From: Leptospira soteropolitanensis
GTDB lineage: Bacteria > Spirochaetota > Leptospiria > Leptospirales > Leptospiraceae
Reading direction: 5' to 3'
Length of the DNA: 64,000 nt
Assembly: GCF_026151655.1 (NCBI RefSeq)
Contig: NZ_JAMQPN010000007.1
Span: 1 to 64,000, forward strand
Part shown: positions 27,901 to 37,190 of the stretch, piece after piece
How the letters are laid out: the number at the start of each line of letters is the position of its first letter
Position numbering within the stretch: position 1 is the first letter of the stretch
The notes under the pieces: generated by a model
The model's database searches: none
The model's input: only the letters and a program-made list of their open reading frames with translations
Told to the model about the DNA's origin: nothing
Translations under genes and position numbers: made by a program

Positions 27901-30900
27901 TTTATTAAGTAACTTCCCTAAAGCAAATGAAAGTTATAGAAAAGTGGAAGATGTTTCCCTTTTTCTATCTGTTAAAAATCAATTTGAAGGATATAAACAA
28001 GAAGCTATATATCGTTTTAATTATGGTAAATCTTTGATTTACCAAGGCCAATATAAAAAGGCTTCTGAACAATTTTCAAAATCAATTGATATTTATTTTA
28101 AAAATGAGTATTACCAAGCAATCAATGAACATGCGTCTGACCCAAATTCGATTACTTTAGGCAAGTTAAATTCAATTCGCTCCAAATTAGCTTTGTTGTT
28201 CTCGCTAAAGGGGCTTTCTGAATTAGAATCAACTAATTTTGAAGATGCCATTGTTTCTTTTCAAACAGCTATAGCTTATAATAAAGATGTAAAGTTCATT
28301 AACCCCGTTAATTTAGCTAATTATTTAGCGATAGCATTCCAGAAAAGTGGTCGTTTTCGTGACTCCTATCAAATGTTAGGCGTAGCGGAATTCGAATACA
28401 AATCAAATCAAGAGTCTATTCTGCAGCGATACAAAAATTGGAGTTTTTGGAATGTTATTTTCGGTGATAATTTAAGAGTGATTGGGGATGGAAGATTTCC
28501 TGGAGAATTTCCTAATGATTTTAAATATCTTCTTACATTGGGAATTCGAATTGAAAATCACATTGAACAGGAAGAATATTCGGCCGCTTTATCAGAGATA
28601 AAAGTCAGAAATGATCTGATTACTTCTAAGGATTTGGATGATACCATCATAGGGAAAAATATTCTCGCTAAATCTAGACAAGTTGAGGCGCAAATTTATC
28701 AAAGAAGTGAACTACAAGAAGAAGCAATACATCATTATAAAGAATTGGCTGATATCCTTTTAGGAAATCCTACAAGTAAAGGTCTAGAGAAAGTATTTCA
28801 AAACTATGCATCTTCCGTATTTGCACTTCAAGAATCTTCTGTCTATCCTTTGGAAACAAAACGAAAACTCTTAAATCAGTTTTTGTTACAGATGGAGTCC
28901 TGGAAAGAAAAGGAAATGGTCGACTGTTCTGATGCCCCCTTTGTTTGTTCCAATCGTTTTAGAATGGATACTCCTAAATTCGATATAGTTTATGGAACTG
29001 CCCTTTATTATGATTCCCTTCTTTTAGAAAAGGAAGGAAAAGACTATCACACAACTTTAGCAAAAGCTGCTGAAATACTGGAAAGTCCAGGCCTTGTAGA
29101 TCCTAAAATCATTGGACTTTCAAATGATCCAGTTTCTCGCCAATCTAGAGTTCGTATTCAACTAAATTTATATACCATTTACATGAAGTTAGGTGATAAA
29201 TTCCTTGCGGAAAAAAAATGGAAAGAAGCATCTGAACTCGCATACGAATTTCGATTGGATGAAGAAATGTTTTGGGCCAACGCTCAGAGATTCAAATGGG
29301 AACAGTCCCAAAGTATTTCAGAAAGAAATACAAATTACTTATCATATGGGAAAGAGGCTATCCAAACCTATCAAACAAATCTAAGTGTTCGGCTGTTTTC
29401 TCCAAAATATAGGTTGGTTGATTTTTTAGAAACTTATTCAGAATCTCAATTGGAAACTCAACAGACCAAAAACATAGTCAATCATTGGGAAAATTTTAGA
29501 AGCCTGGAGCTATTTAGAGATTTAATATCAGCTCAATTTGAATTTGAGGATTCCAAATCGAATTTATATTATCAAGATTTAATCAAATGGATGAAAGGGT
29601 ATCGTAAACTTACGAATTTGATTTCTGAAAAAGCTTTGAAGCGTGAGCCAGTTTTAAATTCACTAAAACAACAAACAGCAGAAATTCAGAATTTAGATAG
29701 GATCATAGAGAAACTTAAAAATGTATCACCAGAACGTTCTGCTTTTCTAGAACCTAAACGATTAGGGAAAGAAGAATTTTTCGACGGATGGGTTGGTATT
29801 TATCCAACTAACGAATCTTTATACTTTTTCCAAGCCCAACAAGGGAAGTTACAAACTTCCATTTGTAAATCTATTTCCGATATTAGTGAATGTATTCCGA
29901 ATAGAAATGGATTTACACCCAAAATACAAATCATAGGCCAGAAGGCCAATGGGGCATTGATTCGAAATATAGTAAAACAATATCATAAGGTTAATTCTTA
30001 TCCGGTAATTTTATTCGATCGAAGCCATAATGACTTGTTTGCAGAAAGGAATGAACGTCGATTAAAATGGGTTACGATTTATGGTGACGTAGAGAAAAAC
30101 AAAGAGGGTAAGAATGTTAGGAGTCTTTCTTCTGGAAGTTTAGGCGTATACTTATTTGACACCGATTATTTAGTAAGCAAACGATCTATTGAAAAACAAT
30201 CAAGTTTATTTGGTGATGAAAAATCGCATGTTTTTCCTTTGAGAGAAATTTTTCAAGGGAGTGGAACTGAAATTTCTGTTATAGGACTTGATGACTCTAA
30301 CTTCAATACGCAAAAACAGTGGAATTTGCTTAGCAAGTTGTATGAAGTTTTACGCTCCAAACGAATTCAGAATATAGTGTCTTATCCACCTTTACAAGGC
30401 GAAGATTACTCTTCGATGAGATTAGACAATTTTGCAAAAGATTCAAATCGTCTTCTAATTGGAAATTGGAAGGAGTTTGCTATTTCTAAGGATGGATTAG
30501 ATGAAAAAGCGAAAGAGTTTATACGTTTAGGATTCCAAAAAGAAAAGACCAAAGAATTTACAGATTCATATGAAAGTTATTATACGGCATCAACATTGTT
30601 AGATGACGATGATATGGTGTTGCCTTCGCTTGAGTTGAAGTTGGCAAAACTAAAAACTGAAATATTCCCAAATGTTCCAAGAATTTCTATTTTTAAACCG
30701 CTTTGGCTAAAGTATGCCAAATCTTCTTTTCAGAACCAAATTCGCTATGAGTATTTAGTTTCCTGTTTATCCTCGAAGGATAGAGAAGATTGTAAATATA
30801 GTTCTTCAGATTTTATCGGTAAGGATAAAGATTCATATTTGGGTGCATTGGAGTTTTATAACCAACTTCGAAGTGGGAATGTTAAGGATATTTCCCAAAA

Positions 30901-32860
30901 AAATGACCTTAGATCCAAAATGGAAACAACGGAAGATCCTTTTTTGCAGGCTTATCGATTGGGAACATTATATATCCAAAACTATATGTTTTATGAAGCT
31001 GAATCAGAAACGAATAAACTTTCCCAGTTAGCAAAAACTGCCAAAGAAAAATCCGTTGTTAAAAATCGTATTTTAGAAATATACTTTCATAAGGGATTTT
31101 TGTTAGGTGATAAGAGTATTTACCTGACACCACTCACTTCCACTTCAGCATATAATTATGGATTTAAAAAGGATTGGAAAAATTTTGATGAAAAAATCCT
31201 GTCCCGAGATTTTACGAAATTTGGATACTCAGATTCCATTTATGATTCTTATCGATTGAAATTATATTCTGCTTGGAAAGAACAACTTCAGAATGGTTAT
31301 TTTGAAGCCATGTCGTTAACTCCTGAATATTTAACGAGTGGAGAATCTGTTCTTACAAAACTTTCACACTTAAATAGGACATTATTTTTTCATTTACTTT
31401 TGAGTTCAGTTCCTTTTCAAAAAAATAAGGAAGTGAATTCTTTGGTGGAACTTTTGGTTTCTGAAGAATTAAAGGAAGGACGCAGTTACCGTACTTTATT
31501 TTTTCGATTGGAGCTGGCAAAAGCTTTGTTACTTCGCGGTGAATGGGAAATGGCAGATTTACTCATATCGAAAATTCAATCCTTGGACAAAGACCTAGGC
31601 GCAGGAAATCAATTTTGGCAGGAAAGATGGAGTGACCTCCAATGGAAACGCGATTTTATTAAGAACCAATCATCAATTGTTTCACTTCCCAGTCCATTTT
31701 TGAAATTTTTTCAGGAAGCTAAATCGAAAAAGCCAGAAGAGTATATTTCTTTGTTAAATGAGTTTAATAAAAAAAATAGAGGAGAGTATTTAAGCCCTGA
31801 ACTCCGAGAAGAGTATGAGTTTTTATTCTATTTCCTGCTGCAACAGAGTTTAGAAAAAAATAGTTCTGAGAGCTTTTTTGATTTAGCGGTTGCTCGCGAA
31901 ATCTTTCGATTCACTTCCAATCATTTTTCGAACAACGAACTATACGTGAAACACATTCCGTATTTCGAAAGTTATTCGGAACGTCTCAAAAAGAAAATGG
32001 TCGGAAAACAAGAGTTCCACGGAATTTTTGATCTTGGTAAAAAAACATATTTATTGAGCTTTGCATCTGGAAAATCACTAGGTAGAGAGATGTTTTCTGA
32101 CAATAAATCCATCTATAGAGAGTCTGTAAAATATTTCCGTTCTGCAGAATCAGATAGCCAAGAAGTTATATTGAGAGAGTCCCTTGCTGATAAATACAGA
32201 ACTAGTTTGCGGTTAAATAAGGTTAATCGGCATTATATTTATAGTTCGAGTCTACATGCGGTTGTTCCGATGATTTTGCCTGATACAGAATTTTATTCAG
32301 TCGCTTCTGTTTCCGATTTTCTTTCTAATCCTGCATTGAAGTATAATTCGATTTCCCCTAAAAAACCGGACGTATCGGTGTTAGGGTGGAAATCTTCCCT
32401 TGAGAATGAAATTAATGCCGGCCTTACATTATGGGAGACAAATGGGAAAAAAGATGGTTCTTCACCGTTTAATGTTGATTTTGCGGAGATTGGTTGGTGT
32501 CAAAACAACTATCTTTGTATTTCCGAAAGCCCGCTATTTGATGCCACAAGCAGGAATGTAAATACTGCTAGGATCTATGCAAATCAAAGAGTTGGTAATT
32601 CTGCGCAATATACAAATGATTTTAGTGGCGTGGCATATTATTTAGCCAAAGAAAATCCCGGTTTATTTGTCTTACATTCGGGAATTCAAACAGGGGTTCA
32701 CAACTTGTTTTTTCTAAAAGAATTCTTGAAAGCCGATGATTTGCCAAAACCATTACATATTCGATTAACAGAAGGCAAAGACGCTGCTCGAAATTCTGCT
32801 ATCGATGATCGCTATTGGATTGGCTATAAGTTGTATACATCGGCTATGATTGAAGACTAA
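24914..32860 (+). CDS. Giant exported protein: TolB-like propeller, long helical/TPR region, possible CHAT-like domains
   Basis: About 2648 residues. The start at 24914 overlaps the previous stop (ATGA) and has GGGAGA upstream; a codon at 24899 would add five residues. A hydrophobic N terminus (ALFFSFTFFQC, Cys21) is either a lipoprotein or an ordinary signal; the FFQC lipobox is atypical. Residues about 55-355 carry PD40/TolB-propeller repeats (e.g. DGRYLFYATDQKGNFDIW, SPNGKYLVFVS, SSDGKTIYFVSDR). From about 370 to 1580 the chain is helical with TPR-like units (e.g. GNNYFLLSNFPKANESYRKV, YQGQYKKASEQFSKSI). Regions about 1600-1850 and 2365-2640 recall CHAT (caspase-like) domains, ending in DDRYWIGYKLY, but no His/Cys dyad was identified. 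It probably acts as a periplasmic scaffold linked to the AsmA-like system. Confidence 0.72.
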   Translation: MKPSRRFPFFALFFSFTFFQCILFQKSVKMTNVDFDYSAISKNYFSPTQSKPFPLTVQRGNNIYNSTTKDGRYLFYATDQKGNFDIWFRDLKSSVVVPVTNHPFSETKPSISPNGKYLVFVSEEFDSEGDLILLPMDIEEWTRELLKGNRFIDDNFINLTNKADNKGEFTKGIIDTDPVWSSDGKTIYFVSDRFTPGLPNLCALKVEKPDQISQITSQGASSPYVSSDGNTIYFISYFEDPKGEIYSFNLSNSVIERITTNAYLDYSPTVDSKSKNLYYASIRKDTNQNGKLDERDHSVLVIMNLETKEERILSSGETSNFDVRYSNFNGGSILFSASYFNAINIYFIPENGAIPKQQNITEQYQYAKTFTSGQSLEAYFLALDSVELFYSDDILFPIYSARIAVLKYFSLLRVGKKEEAKIFFESYRNKLKSEPNRNYFAQLLLQWEESNRSDKKFNLIHEMQAVPQTKWTKDAQATLYHLYADELEKEKKGILAFDVLKLIYERFPDYHQIDEIKRRLGGHEFKPNSLKLSSLYHEMILEWEKEKSRYLASPSIPFSNDKKRDLRYLLEDVIQKLSENRNSETLISHLNLLLSEPEAKNISQYMITLLYLKAKALSDLRKYNESNDILDSIIPIPVNIDLEPPGKPSVFETPSFVAEYKTPILLRANLLKYYNQKAAGNTTDALRNLKIYLEFYDPILGVDLGEEDIQSAFFYFENKAVEFERIGDLLQSSFHYFFNNQNMFLVKTRNLYLDSLYKEYAIYYQRKMVDTIFRFGKKIREEEERAILNQLNILSKDKLNVVGNLSGVTSILTDNELLRGVVDIKDFEKIEVLSEKALSWTELYYKQAVPRARPYLDLATLYGYSYYLINKYVTFESYYYSTGTMTDVRKTEILENFKRAELELRWIIYADPTHYDAYQLLGWLYQYVDLIKMQKNVKSGKIDSEVYENLYKKYFPDKNLEANIELYNQILVFLGEDYRDRKVISDLNLNLGNNYFLLSNFPKANESYRKVEDVSLFLSVKNQFEGYKQEAIYRFNYGKSLIYQGQYKKASEQFSKSIDIYFKNEYYQAINEHASDPNSITLGKLNSIRSKLALLFSLKGLSELESTNFEDAIVSFQTAIAYNKDVKFINPVNLANYLAIAFQKSGRFRDSYQMLGVAEFEYKSNQESILQRYKNWSFWNVIFGDNLRVIGDGRFPGEFPNDFKYLLTLGIRIENHIEQEEYSAALSEIKVRNDLITSKDLDDTIIGKNILAKSRQVEAQIYQRSELQEEAIHHYKELADILLGNPTSKGLEKVFQNYASSVFALQESSVYPLETKRKLLNQFLLQMESWKEKEMVDCSDAPFVCSNRFRMDTPKFDIVYGTALYYDSLLLEKEGKDYHTTLAKAAEILESPGLVDPKIIGLSNDPVSRQSRVRIQLNLYTIYMKLGDKFLAEKKWKEASELAYEFRLDEEMFWANAQRFKWEQSQSISERNTNYLSYGKEAIQTYQTNLSVRLFSPKYRLVDFLETYSESQLETQQTKNIVNHWENFRSLELFRDLISAQFEFEDSKSNLYYQDLIKWMKGYRKLTNLISEKALKREPVLNSLKQQTAEIQNLDRIIEKLKNVSPERSAFLEPKRLGKEEFFDGWVGIYPTNESLYFFQAQQGKLQTSICKSISDISECIPNRNGFTPKIQIIGQKANGALIRNIVKQYHKVNSYPVILFDRSHNDLFAERNERRLKWVTIYGDVEKNKEGKNVRSLSSGSLGVYLFDTDYLVSKRSIEKQSSLFGDEKSHVFPLREIFQGSGTEISVIGLDDSNFNTQKQWNLLSKLYEVLRSKRIQNIVSYPPLQGEDYSSMRLDNFAKDSNRLLIGNWKEFAISKDGLDEKAKEFIRLGFQKEKTKEFTDSYESYYTASTLLDDDDMVLPSLELKLAKLKTEIFPNVPRISIFKPLWLKYAKSSFQNQIRYEYLVSCLSSKDREDCKYSSSDFIGKDKDSYLGALEFYNQLRSGNVKDISQKNDLRSKMETTEDPFLQAYRLGTLYIQNYMFYEAESETNKLSQLAKTAKEKSVVKNRILEIYFHKGFLLGDKSIYLTPLTSTSAYNYGFKKDWKNFDEKILSRDFTKFGYSDSIYDSYRLKLYSAWKEQLQNGYFEAMSLTPEYLTSGESVLTKLSHLNRTLFFHLLLSSVPFQKNKEVNSLVELLVSEELKEGRSYRTLFFRLELAKALLLRGEWEMADLLISKIQSLDKDLGAGNQFWQERWSDLQWKRDFIKNQSSIVSLPSPFLKFFQEAKSKKPEEYISLLNEFNKKNRGEYLSPELREEYEFLFYFLLQQSLEKNSSESFFDLAVAREIFRFTSNHFSNNELYVKHIPYFESYSERLKKKMVGKQEFHGIFDLGKKTYLLSFASGKSLGREMFSDNKSIYRESVKYFRSAESDSQEVILRESLADKYRTSLRLNKVNRHYIYSSSLHAVVPMILPDTEFYSVASVSDFLSNPALKYNSISPKKPDVSVLGWKSSLENEINAGLTLWETNGKKDGSSPFNVDFAEIGWCQNNYLCISESPLFDATSRNVNTARIYANQRVGNSAQYTNDFSGVAYYLAKENPGLFVLHSGIQTGVHNLFFLKEFLKADDLPKPLHIRLTEGKDAARNSAIDDRYWIGYKLYTSAMIED

Positions 32861-33942
32861 CGAATTTTGTTGAGGAATTGTTTGCGGTTTTCTTCCGGTA
32901 ATTCGAAGAGTTTTTTTACTTCTTTATGAAATTGACGGAAGTTTTCGCCAGATTCTATAAACAAAGATTCAAAACTTACTTCTCCTGAGTGGTAACGTAA
33001 AGCACCTAAAAAATCTTCATTATTCCATTCTCGTGTTAAAAACTCTTTGGCCTTTTCTTCTGGAACCAACTTTTTTTGGATCACTTCTTCTTTGAACTTA
33101 ACCATGATAGATCGCTTTTGAATCCATTTATTTTCACTATCTAATTCGGATGCATAAAGCGTTTTTAATTCGTTGGCATATTTTTGTAAAAGTTTGATGG
33201 TAACTTCCCTTCGTAGTTTCTCTTTTTTAAATTTCTGTAAGTTGGTGCTACTTTTTCCTTCTTTTATTGTGTAATATCTTTCTATTCCTTTTTCTTCCAC
33301 ATAACTTGCATAAGATTCATTTAAAGTAGAATCTCCAGGTAAATAAACTGTCGCATGAGCCATCTCATGGAAAACTAGGCCTACCAGTCTATGATCTGGC
33401 CAACTAAGTTGTGGGGATAATACGGGATCAGAAAACCAACCAAGTGTCGAGTAACCGCCTATAGCTCGTATACGGGTATCGTATCCTTCGGATTGTAACT
33501 CTTTTTCTAGTTTGAGTGCCATTTGTTTGTCAAAGAAACCTTTGTAGGGCACGGTTCCGGCGATGGGAAACCACCATGTATAGGATTTAAGTTCTAAAGC
33601 TTCAGAAGCACTCACATTCCAACCGATTTCTTCTCTATTTAATTTAGTATAGTATTCGAAACCTCCTTTTTCATTTAGCGCTAGTTCCCCGATGGCAAAA
33701 TTTCTGGCTTCCTGAATTAAATTTAATTTTTGTTTTGTTTTTAAATCCAATCCTGGCAGTTTTAGAATATCTTCTATTTTTTCACGACCTAAGATGATGG
33801 AAGATTGTTCCTTTCCTAAGTGAAATAAATACGGTAAACACCCAGAAAGAAAAATGGGGAAGAGTGAAATCGTAAATATTCTTCGAATCTTTTTGGTTCG
33901 ACAAGGAAGGGGAATCGACAAAAGTGGAAGGGGTTTTGGCAT
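32857..33942 (-). CDS. Zinc aminopeptidase-like lipoprotein (PF10023-type)
   Basis: 361 residues. An N-terminal hydrophobic stretch ends in a lipobox LSGC (Cys35). The zinc motif is HEMAH (His192, Glu193, His196) with a downstream LNESYASYVEEKG giving the third ligand, and the upstream block SYTWWFPIAGTVPYKGFF is a hallmark of the predicted aminopeptidase family. It should act as a periplasmic, membrane-bound metallopeptidase. Its stop interlocks with that of the giant gene on the other strand (CTAA at 32857-32860). The start is uncertain: the ATG at 33942 lies only 3 bp from the divergent HtrA start and has no ribosome-binding site, and an in-frame TTG seven codons later is an alternative. 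Confidence 0.82.
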   Translation of the reverse strand: MPKPLPLLSIPLPCRTKKIRRIFTISLFPIFLSGCLPYLFHLGKEQSSIILGREKIEDILKLPGLDLKTKQKLNLIQEARNFAIGELALNEKGGFEYYTKLNREEIGWNVSASEALELKSYTWWFPIAGTVPYKGFFDKQMALKLEKELQSEGYDTRIRAIGGYSTLGWFSDPVLSPQLSWPDHRLVGLVFHEMAHATVYLPGDSTLNESYASYVEEKGIERYYTIKEGKSSTNLQKFKKEKLRREVTIKLLQKYANELKTLYASELDSENKWIQKRSIMVKFKEEVIQKKLVPEEKAKEFLTREWNNEDFLGALRYHSGEVSFESLFIESGENFRQFHKEVKKLFELPEENRKQFLNKIR

Positions 33943-33945
33943 TCT

Positions 33946-35073
33946 ATGGAAAGAAAAACTTCGATTCCGCCAGTCGTCTACATTAACTTTGCCTTAGTTT
34001 TTGTACTTTTGTTCGCCATTTTCTTTCCCGAAATTCGGATGGCGGTAACAAAACTTTTTGCATCCCCAAAACCTATTTCCTCTAGCAAACAAAGCCAGGC
34101 CATTCAAATTCAAACTAGTTTTCGCAACGTCTACAGGGAGGCCCAACAATTTGTTGTCTCCATTCGGACAAAAAAAACTGAGATGATTTTTCATCCGTAT
34201 GCCTTTGGAGAGAGTAGGGAAGATCGAATATCCTCTATTGGTAGTGGGTTTATTATTGATGAGAGAGGGTTTGTTGTCACAAATTACCACGTCATTAAAA
34301 ATGCGGAGATCATAGAAATCATCATGTCCGATGGTCGCATTTTTCCTGCTCGGTATGTAGGAAGCCATGAAAGGGCAGATATTGCATTATTAAAAATCCC
34401 AAGTAACGACCGTTTTACTCCCGCTTTTCTTGGTAATTCCGATGAAATCGAAGTGGGGGACTGGGCCATTGCCGTGGGTTCGCCTTATGGACTCGAAAAA
34501 ACATTTACTGTTGGCGTTGTCTCAGCCAAGTCTCGTGAGGATTTGGACGAAACGGGACAGACCCATATCCAGACAGACACTGCGATCAACCCTGGGTCCA
34601 GTGGTGGCCCCCTCCTCAATATCTATGGAGAAGTTGTTGGGATCAACCGTATGATTCGTTCTTCTTCCGGTGCCAGTGCAGGCATAGGATTTGCCATCCC
34701 CATCAATTATGCCAAACGAGTGCTTCGTCAAATCGAACAAAACGTAGGACAAAATATTCGGCCAGCTACGCTTGGAGTTATGGCAACCGCTCCGCTCCCT
34801 GACCATAGGAAATCGCTTGGAATTCCTGGGGATACAGTCGGCGTTTTGGTCTACGATATCGAGCCGAATTCTTCTGCAGAGAAAGGGGGGCTTCGGCGTT
34901 ATGACTTTATTGAGGGCGCAAACGGTCTCCAAATCCGTCATATCAATGATTTACGCGAACAAGTGGGACTTGTGGGTCTCGGAGGCGTCTTACGGTTGAA
35001 GATATTACGGGATACCCAAGAGATGGAATTATCGATCCCTTTGGTCGAGGCAGCCTATCAAAAAGGCCAGTAA
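33946..35073 (+). CDS. HtrA/DegS-like trypsin-type serine protease with PDZ domain
   Basis: 375 residues. One N-terminal membrane anchor (about 10-27), then a trypsin-like domain with His115 (VVTNYHV), Asp145 (ADIALLKI) and Ser219 (INPGSSGGPLL), and a single PDZ domain (about 270-370, VLVYDIEPNSSAEKGGL). One anchor and one PDZ domain resemble DegS more than DegP. Such proteases degrade or sense misfolded envelope proteins. The gene diverges from the aminopeptidase gene with only 3 bp between start codons, so its promoter must lie inside the aminopeptidase reading frame. It is followed after 5 bp by the aminotransferase gene, beginning a five-gene plus-strand run with murI and purM. Confidence 0.92.
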   Translation: MERKTSIPPVVYINFALVFVLLFAIFFPEIRMAVTKLFASPKPISSSKQSQAIQIQTSFRNVYREAQQFVVSIRTKKTEMIFHPYAFGESREDRISSIGSGFIIDERGFVVTNYHVIKNAEIIEIIMSDGRIFPARYVGSHERADIALLKIPSNDRFTPAFLGNSDEIEVGDWAIAVGSPYGLEKTFTVGVVSAKSREDLDETGQTHIQTDTAINPGSSGGPLLNIYGEVVGINRMIRSSSGASAGIGFAIPINYAKRVLRQIEQNVGQNIRPATLGVMATAPLPDHRKSLGIPGDTVGVLVYDIEPNSSAEKGGLRRYDFIEGANGLQIRHINDLREQVGLVGLGGVLRLKILRDTQEMELSIPLVEAAYQKGQ

Positions 35074-35078
35074 ATTTT

Positions 35079-36380
35079 ATGAGAAGAAATATAGTCCACT
35101 CGGGTGCTGATGCACTCATTTATGAAATCCGCCAGATTGTTGCCCTTGCTAAACAAATTGAAGCAATGGGAGTCAACATCACCTGGGAAAATATTGGAGA
35201 TCCGATTCAAAAGGGCGAATCAGTCCCTACTTGGATGAAGGACATTGTCAGTGGACTTGTCGCCCAAAATAAATCTTGGGCCTACACAGCAACACAAGGG
35301 GACGAAACTACACGTAAATTTTTAGCCTCAAAAGTGAATGAACGAGGTGGGGCACAAATCACATCTGAGGACATTCTGTTTTTTAATGGTCTAGGGGATG
35401 CGGTTGCAAAAATTTTCGGATTTATGAGACGAGAGGCAAGGATTCTTGGTCCATCTCCCGCCTATTCTACATTATCCTCTGCGGAAGCAGCACATTCAGG
35501 ATATGAACATCTTACATATGAATTAAATCCAGATAATGATTGGATGCCTGATTTAGAAGACATTGAAAACAAAGTAAAATACAATGATTCGATTGCAGGG
35601 ATTTTACTCATCAATCCTGACAACCCAACGGGAGCTGTGTATCCGAAGGAAGTAATGCGAGAGATTGTTAAAATCTGCGAAAAGTATGATATCATCTTAA
35701 TTTGCGATGAAACTTATGCACATGTAAACTATTCAGAATGGGGAAGTATCCATTTATCTGAAGTAATTGGTGATAAAGTTTGTGGGTTTGCGCTCAGGTC
35801 TATTTCTAAAGAATTTCCTTGGCCAGGTGCTCGTTGCGGTTGGTTAGAAGTTTTTAATCGTAAAAATGATCCAACATTCGAAAGATATATCAAATCATTA
35901 TTAGATGCAAAGATGTTGGAAGTTTGTTCGACAACTCTCCCACAACTTTCGATACCACTTGTTTATTCCCATCCAGAATTTTTAAACCATCTGAAATTCA
36001 GAAATCAAAAGTTTAAAAAGAAAGCAGAGAAAGCAACGAACATCCTTACTGGGATTCCAGGTGTGAAAGTCATTCAACCCAAGGGTGCGTTTTATTTAAC
36101 CGTTCTCTTTGAAGATGGTGCATTGAAGCCACACATGACACTTCCAATTGAAAATACAAAGGTAAGAGATTTTGTTTCTCCATTAATGGAGAAAGCGGCC
36201 CTGGATCGAAGATTTGTTTTACATCTGTTAGCTTCTGCTGGAATTTGTGTCGTTCCACTCAGTTCCTTTTGTTGTAATCGGAATGGATTTCGAGTCACAT
36301 TGTTAGAAGAAGATGATACAAAGTTTGAATGGATTTATAAAACTCTCGCTGAAAATATCAGGAAGTATTTAGCATCTTAA
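35079..36380 (+). CDS. PLP-dependent class I/II aminotransferase
   Basis: 433 residues of fold-type I. The cofactor lysine is Lys244 in SISKEFPWPG; other landmarks are NPDNPTG (Asn182), CDETYAH (Asp210, Tyr213) and a late FRVTLLEED with the substrate-carboxylate Arg. The N terminus (MRRNIVHSGADALIYEIRQI) matches the pyridoxal aminotransferases annotated as alanine- or aspartate-type in spirochaetes. The exact amino acid substrate cannot be set from the sequence. It starts 5 bp after the HtrA gene and ends directly before the murI ATG, so it belongs to this operon. Confidence 0.9.
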   Translation: MRRNIVHSGADALIYEIRQIVALAKQIEAMGVNITWENIGDPIQKGESVPTWMKDIVSGLVAQNKSWAYTATQGDETTRKFLASKVNERGGAQITSEDILFFNGLGDAVAKIFGFMRREARILGPSPAYSTLSSAEAAHSGYEHLTYELNPDNDWMPDLEDIENKVKYNDSIAGILLINPDNPTGAVYPKEVMREIVKICEKYDIILICDETYAHVNYSEWGSIHLSEVIGDKVCGFALRSISKEFPWPGARCGWLEVFNRKNDPTFERYIKSLLDAKMLEVCSTTLPQLSIPLVYSHPEFLNHLKFRNQKFKKKAEKATNILTGIPGVKVIQPKGAFYLTVLFEDGALKPHMTLPIENTKVRDFVSPLMEKAALDRRFVLHLLASAGICVVPLSSFCCNRNGFRVTLLEEDDTKFEWIYKTLAENIRKYLAS

Positions 36381-37190
36381 ATGAATTCTCGCGGAAGATA
36401 TAAAATTGGGATTTTTGATTCCGGTCTTGGGGGACTTTCTGTACTTCGAACACTCTGGAAAGAAACTTCACATATTGATTATATCTACTTTGGCGATTTA
36501 GTAAATTCTCCTTATGGTCAAAAATCGAAAGCAGAAGTTTTAGAACTTTCCAAAAATGCTTTTGAATATTTATTAGAAAAAGATTGTGATGCAATTTTGT
36601 TTGCTTGTAATACAGCAACATCAGCTGCAGCAGATTTTTTACGTGCTAAACATTCCATCCCTATATTTGGAATGGAACCTGCTTTGAAGCCTGCGGTAAA
36701 CCAAAACCCTGGTGTTAAAATTGCAGTATTTGCTACGGAGCTTACTTTAAAAGAAGATAAATTTAAAACATTAGTTTCTGGGTTTCCTGTTGGCACGGAG
36801 ATTCTACCTGTCGCCTGTGAAGGTTTGGCAAAACTCATCGATAAAGATCTTTGGGAAGAAGCTTGGGATTTATTTGATTCAAAAATTAAAACTGTGATCA
36901 AAGATTGTAATGTTTTCGTTTTGGGTTGTACTCACTATGTTTTTTTAAAAGAGAGGATCCTTTATAATTATCCTCTGGTAAAAGTATACGATGGAAATTT
37001 AGGGACAGCATTACATATAAAGAGAGTTCTGAATTTGCCTGATTGCCAAGAGAATAAAAACCAATTAGATATTTTGTTAAATACTTCAGATTCTGATTAT
37101 GTACATTTGGCGGGAAGAATTGCCAAAACAATCACACCTAATCATACTCTATCCCTAATCAATACTACTATAGGAAAACTCCATGTCTAA
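36381..37190 (+). CDS. murI: Glutamate racemase
   Basis: 269 residues. Makes D-glutamate for peptidoglycan. The N-terminal IFDSGLGGLSV (catalytic Asp13) is followed by GDLVNSPYGQK, the first catalytic cysteine Cys76 in FACNTATS, and the second, Cys183, in LGCTHY with His185 beside it. Length and motif order are normal. The ATG follows the aminotransferase stop with no gap, and the 3' end overlaps purM by 8 bp, so the three genes are translationally linked. Confidence 0.94.
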   Translation: MNSRGRYKIGIFDSGLGGLSVLRTLWKETSHIDYIYFGDLVNSPYGQKSKAEVLELSKNAFEYLLEKDCDAILFACNTATSAAADFLRAKHSIPIFGMEPALKPAVNQNPGVKIAVFATELTLKEDKFKTLVSGFPVGTEILPVACEGLAKLIDKDLWEEAWDLFDSKIKTVIKDCNVFVLGCTHYVFLKERILYNYPLVKVYDGNLGTALHIKRVLNLPDCQENKNQLDILLNTSDSDYVHLAGRIAKTITPNHTLSLINTTIGKLHV

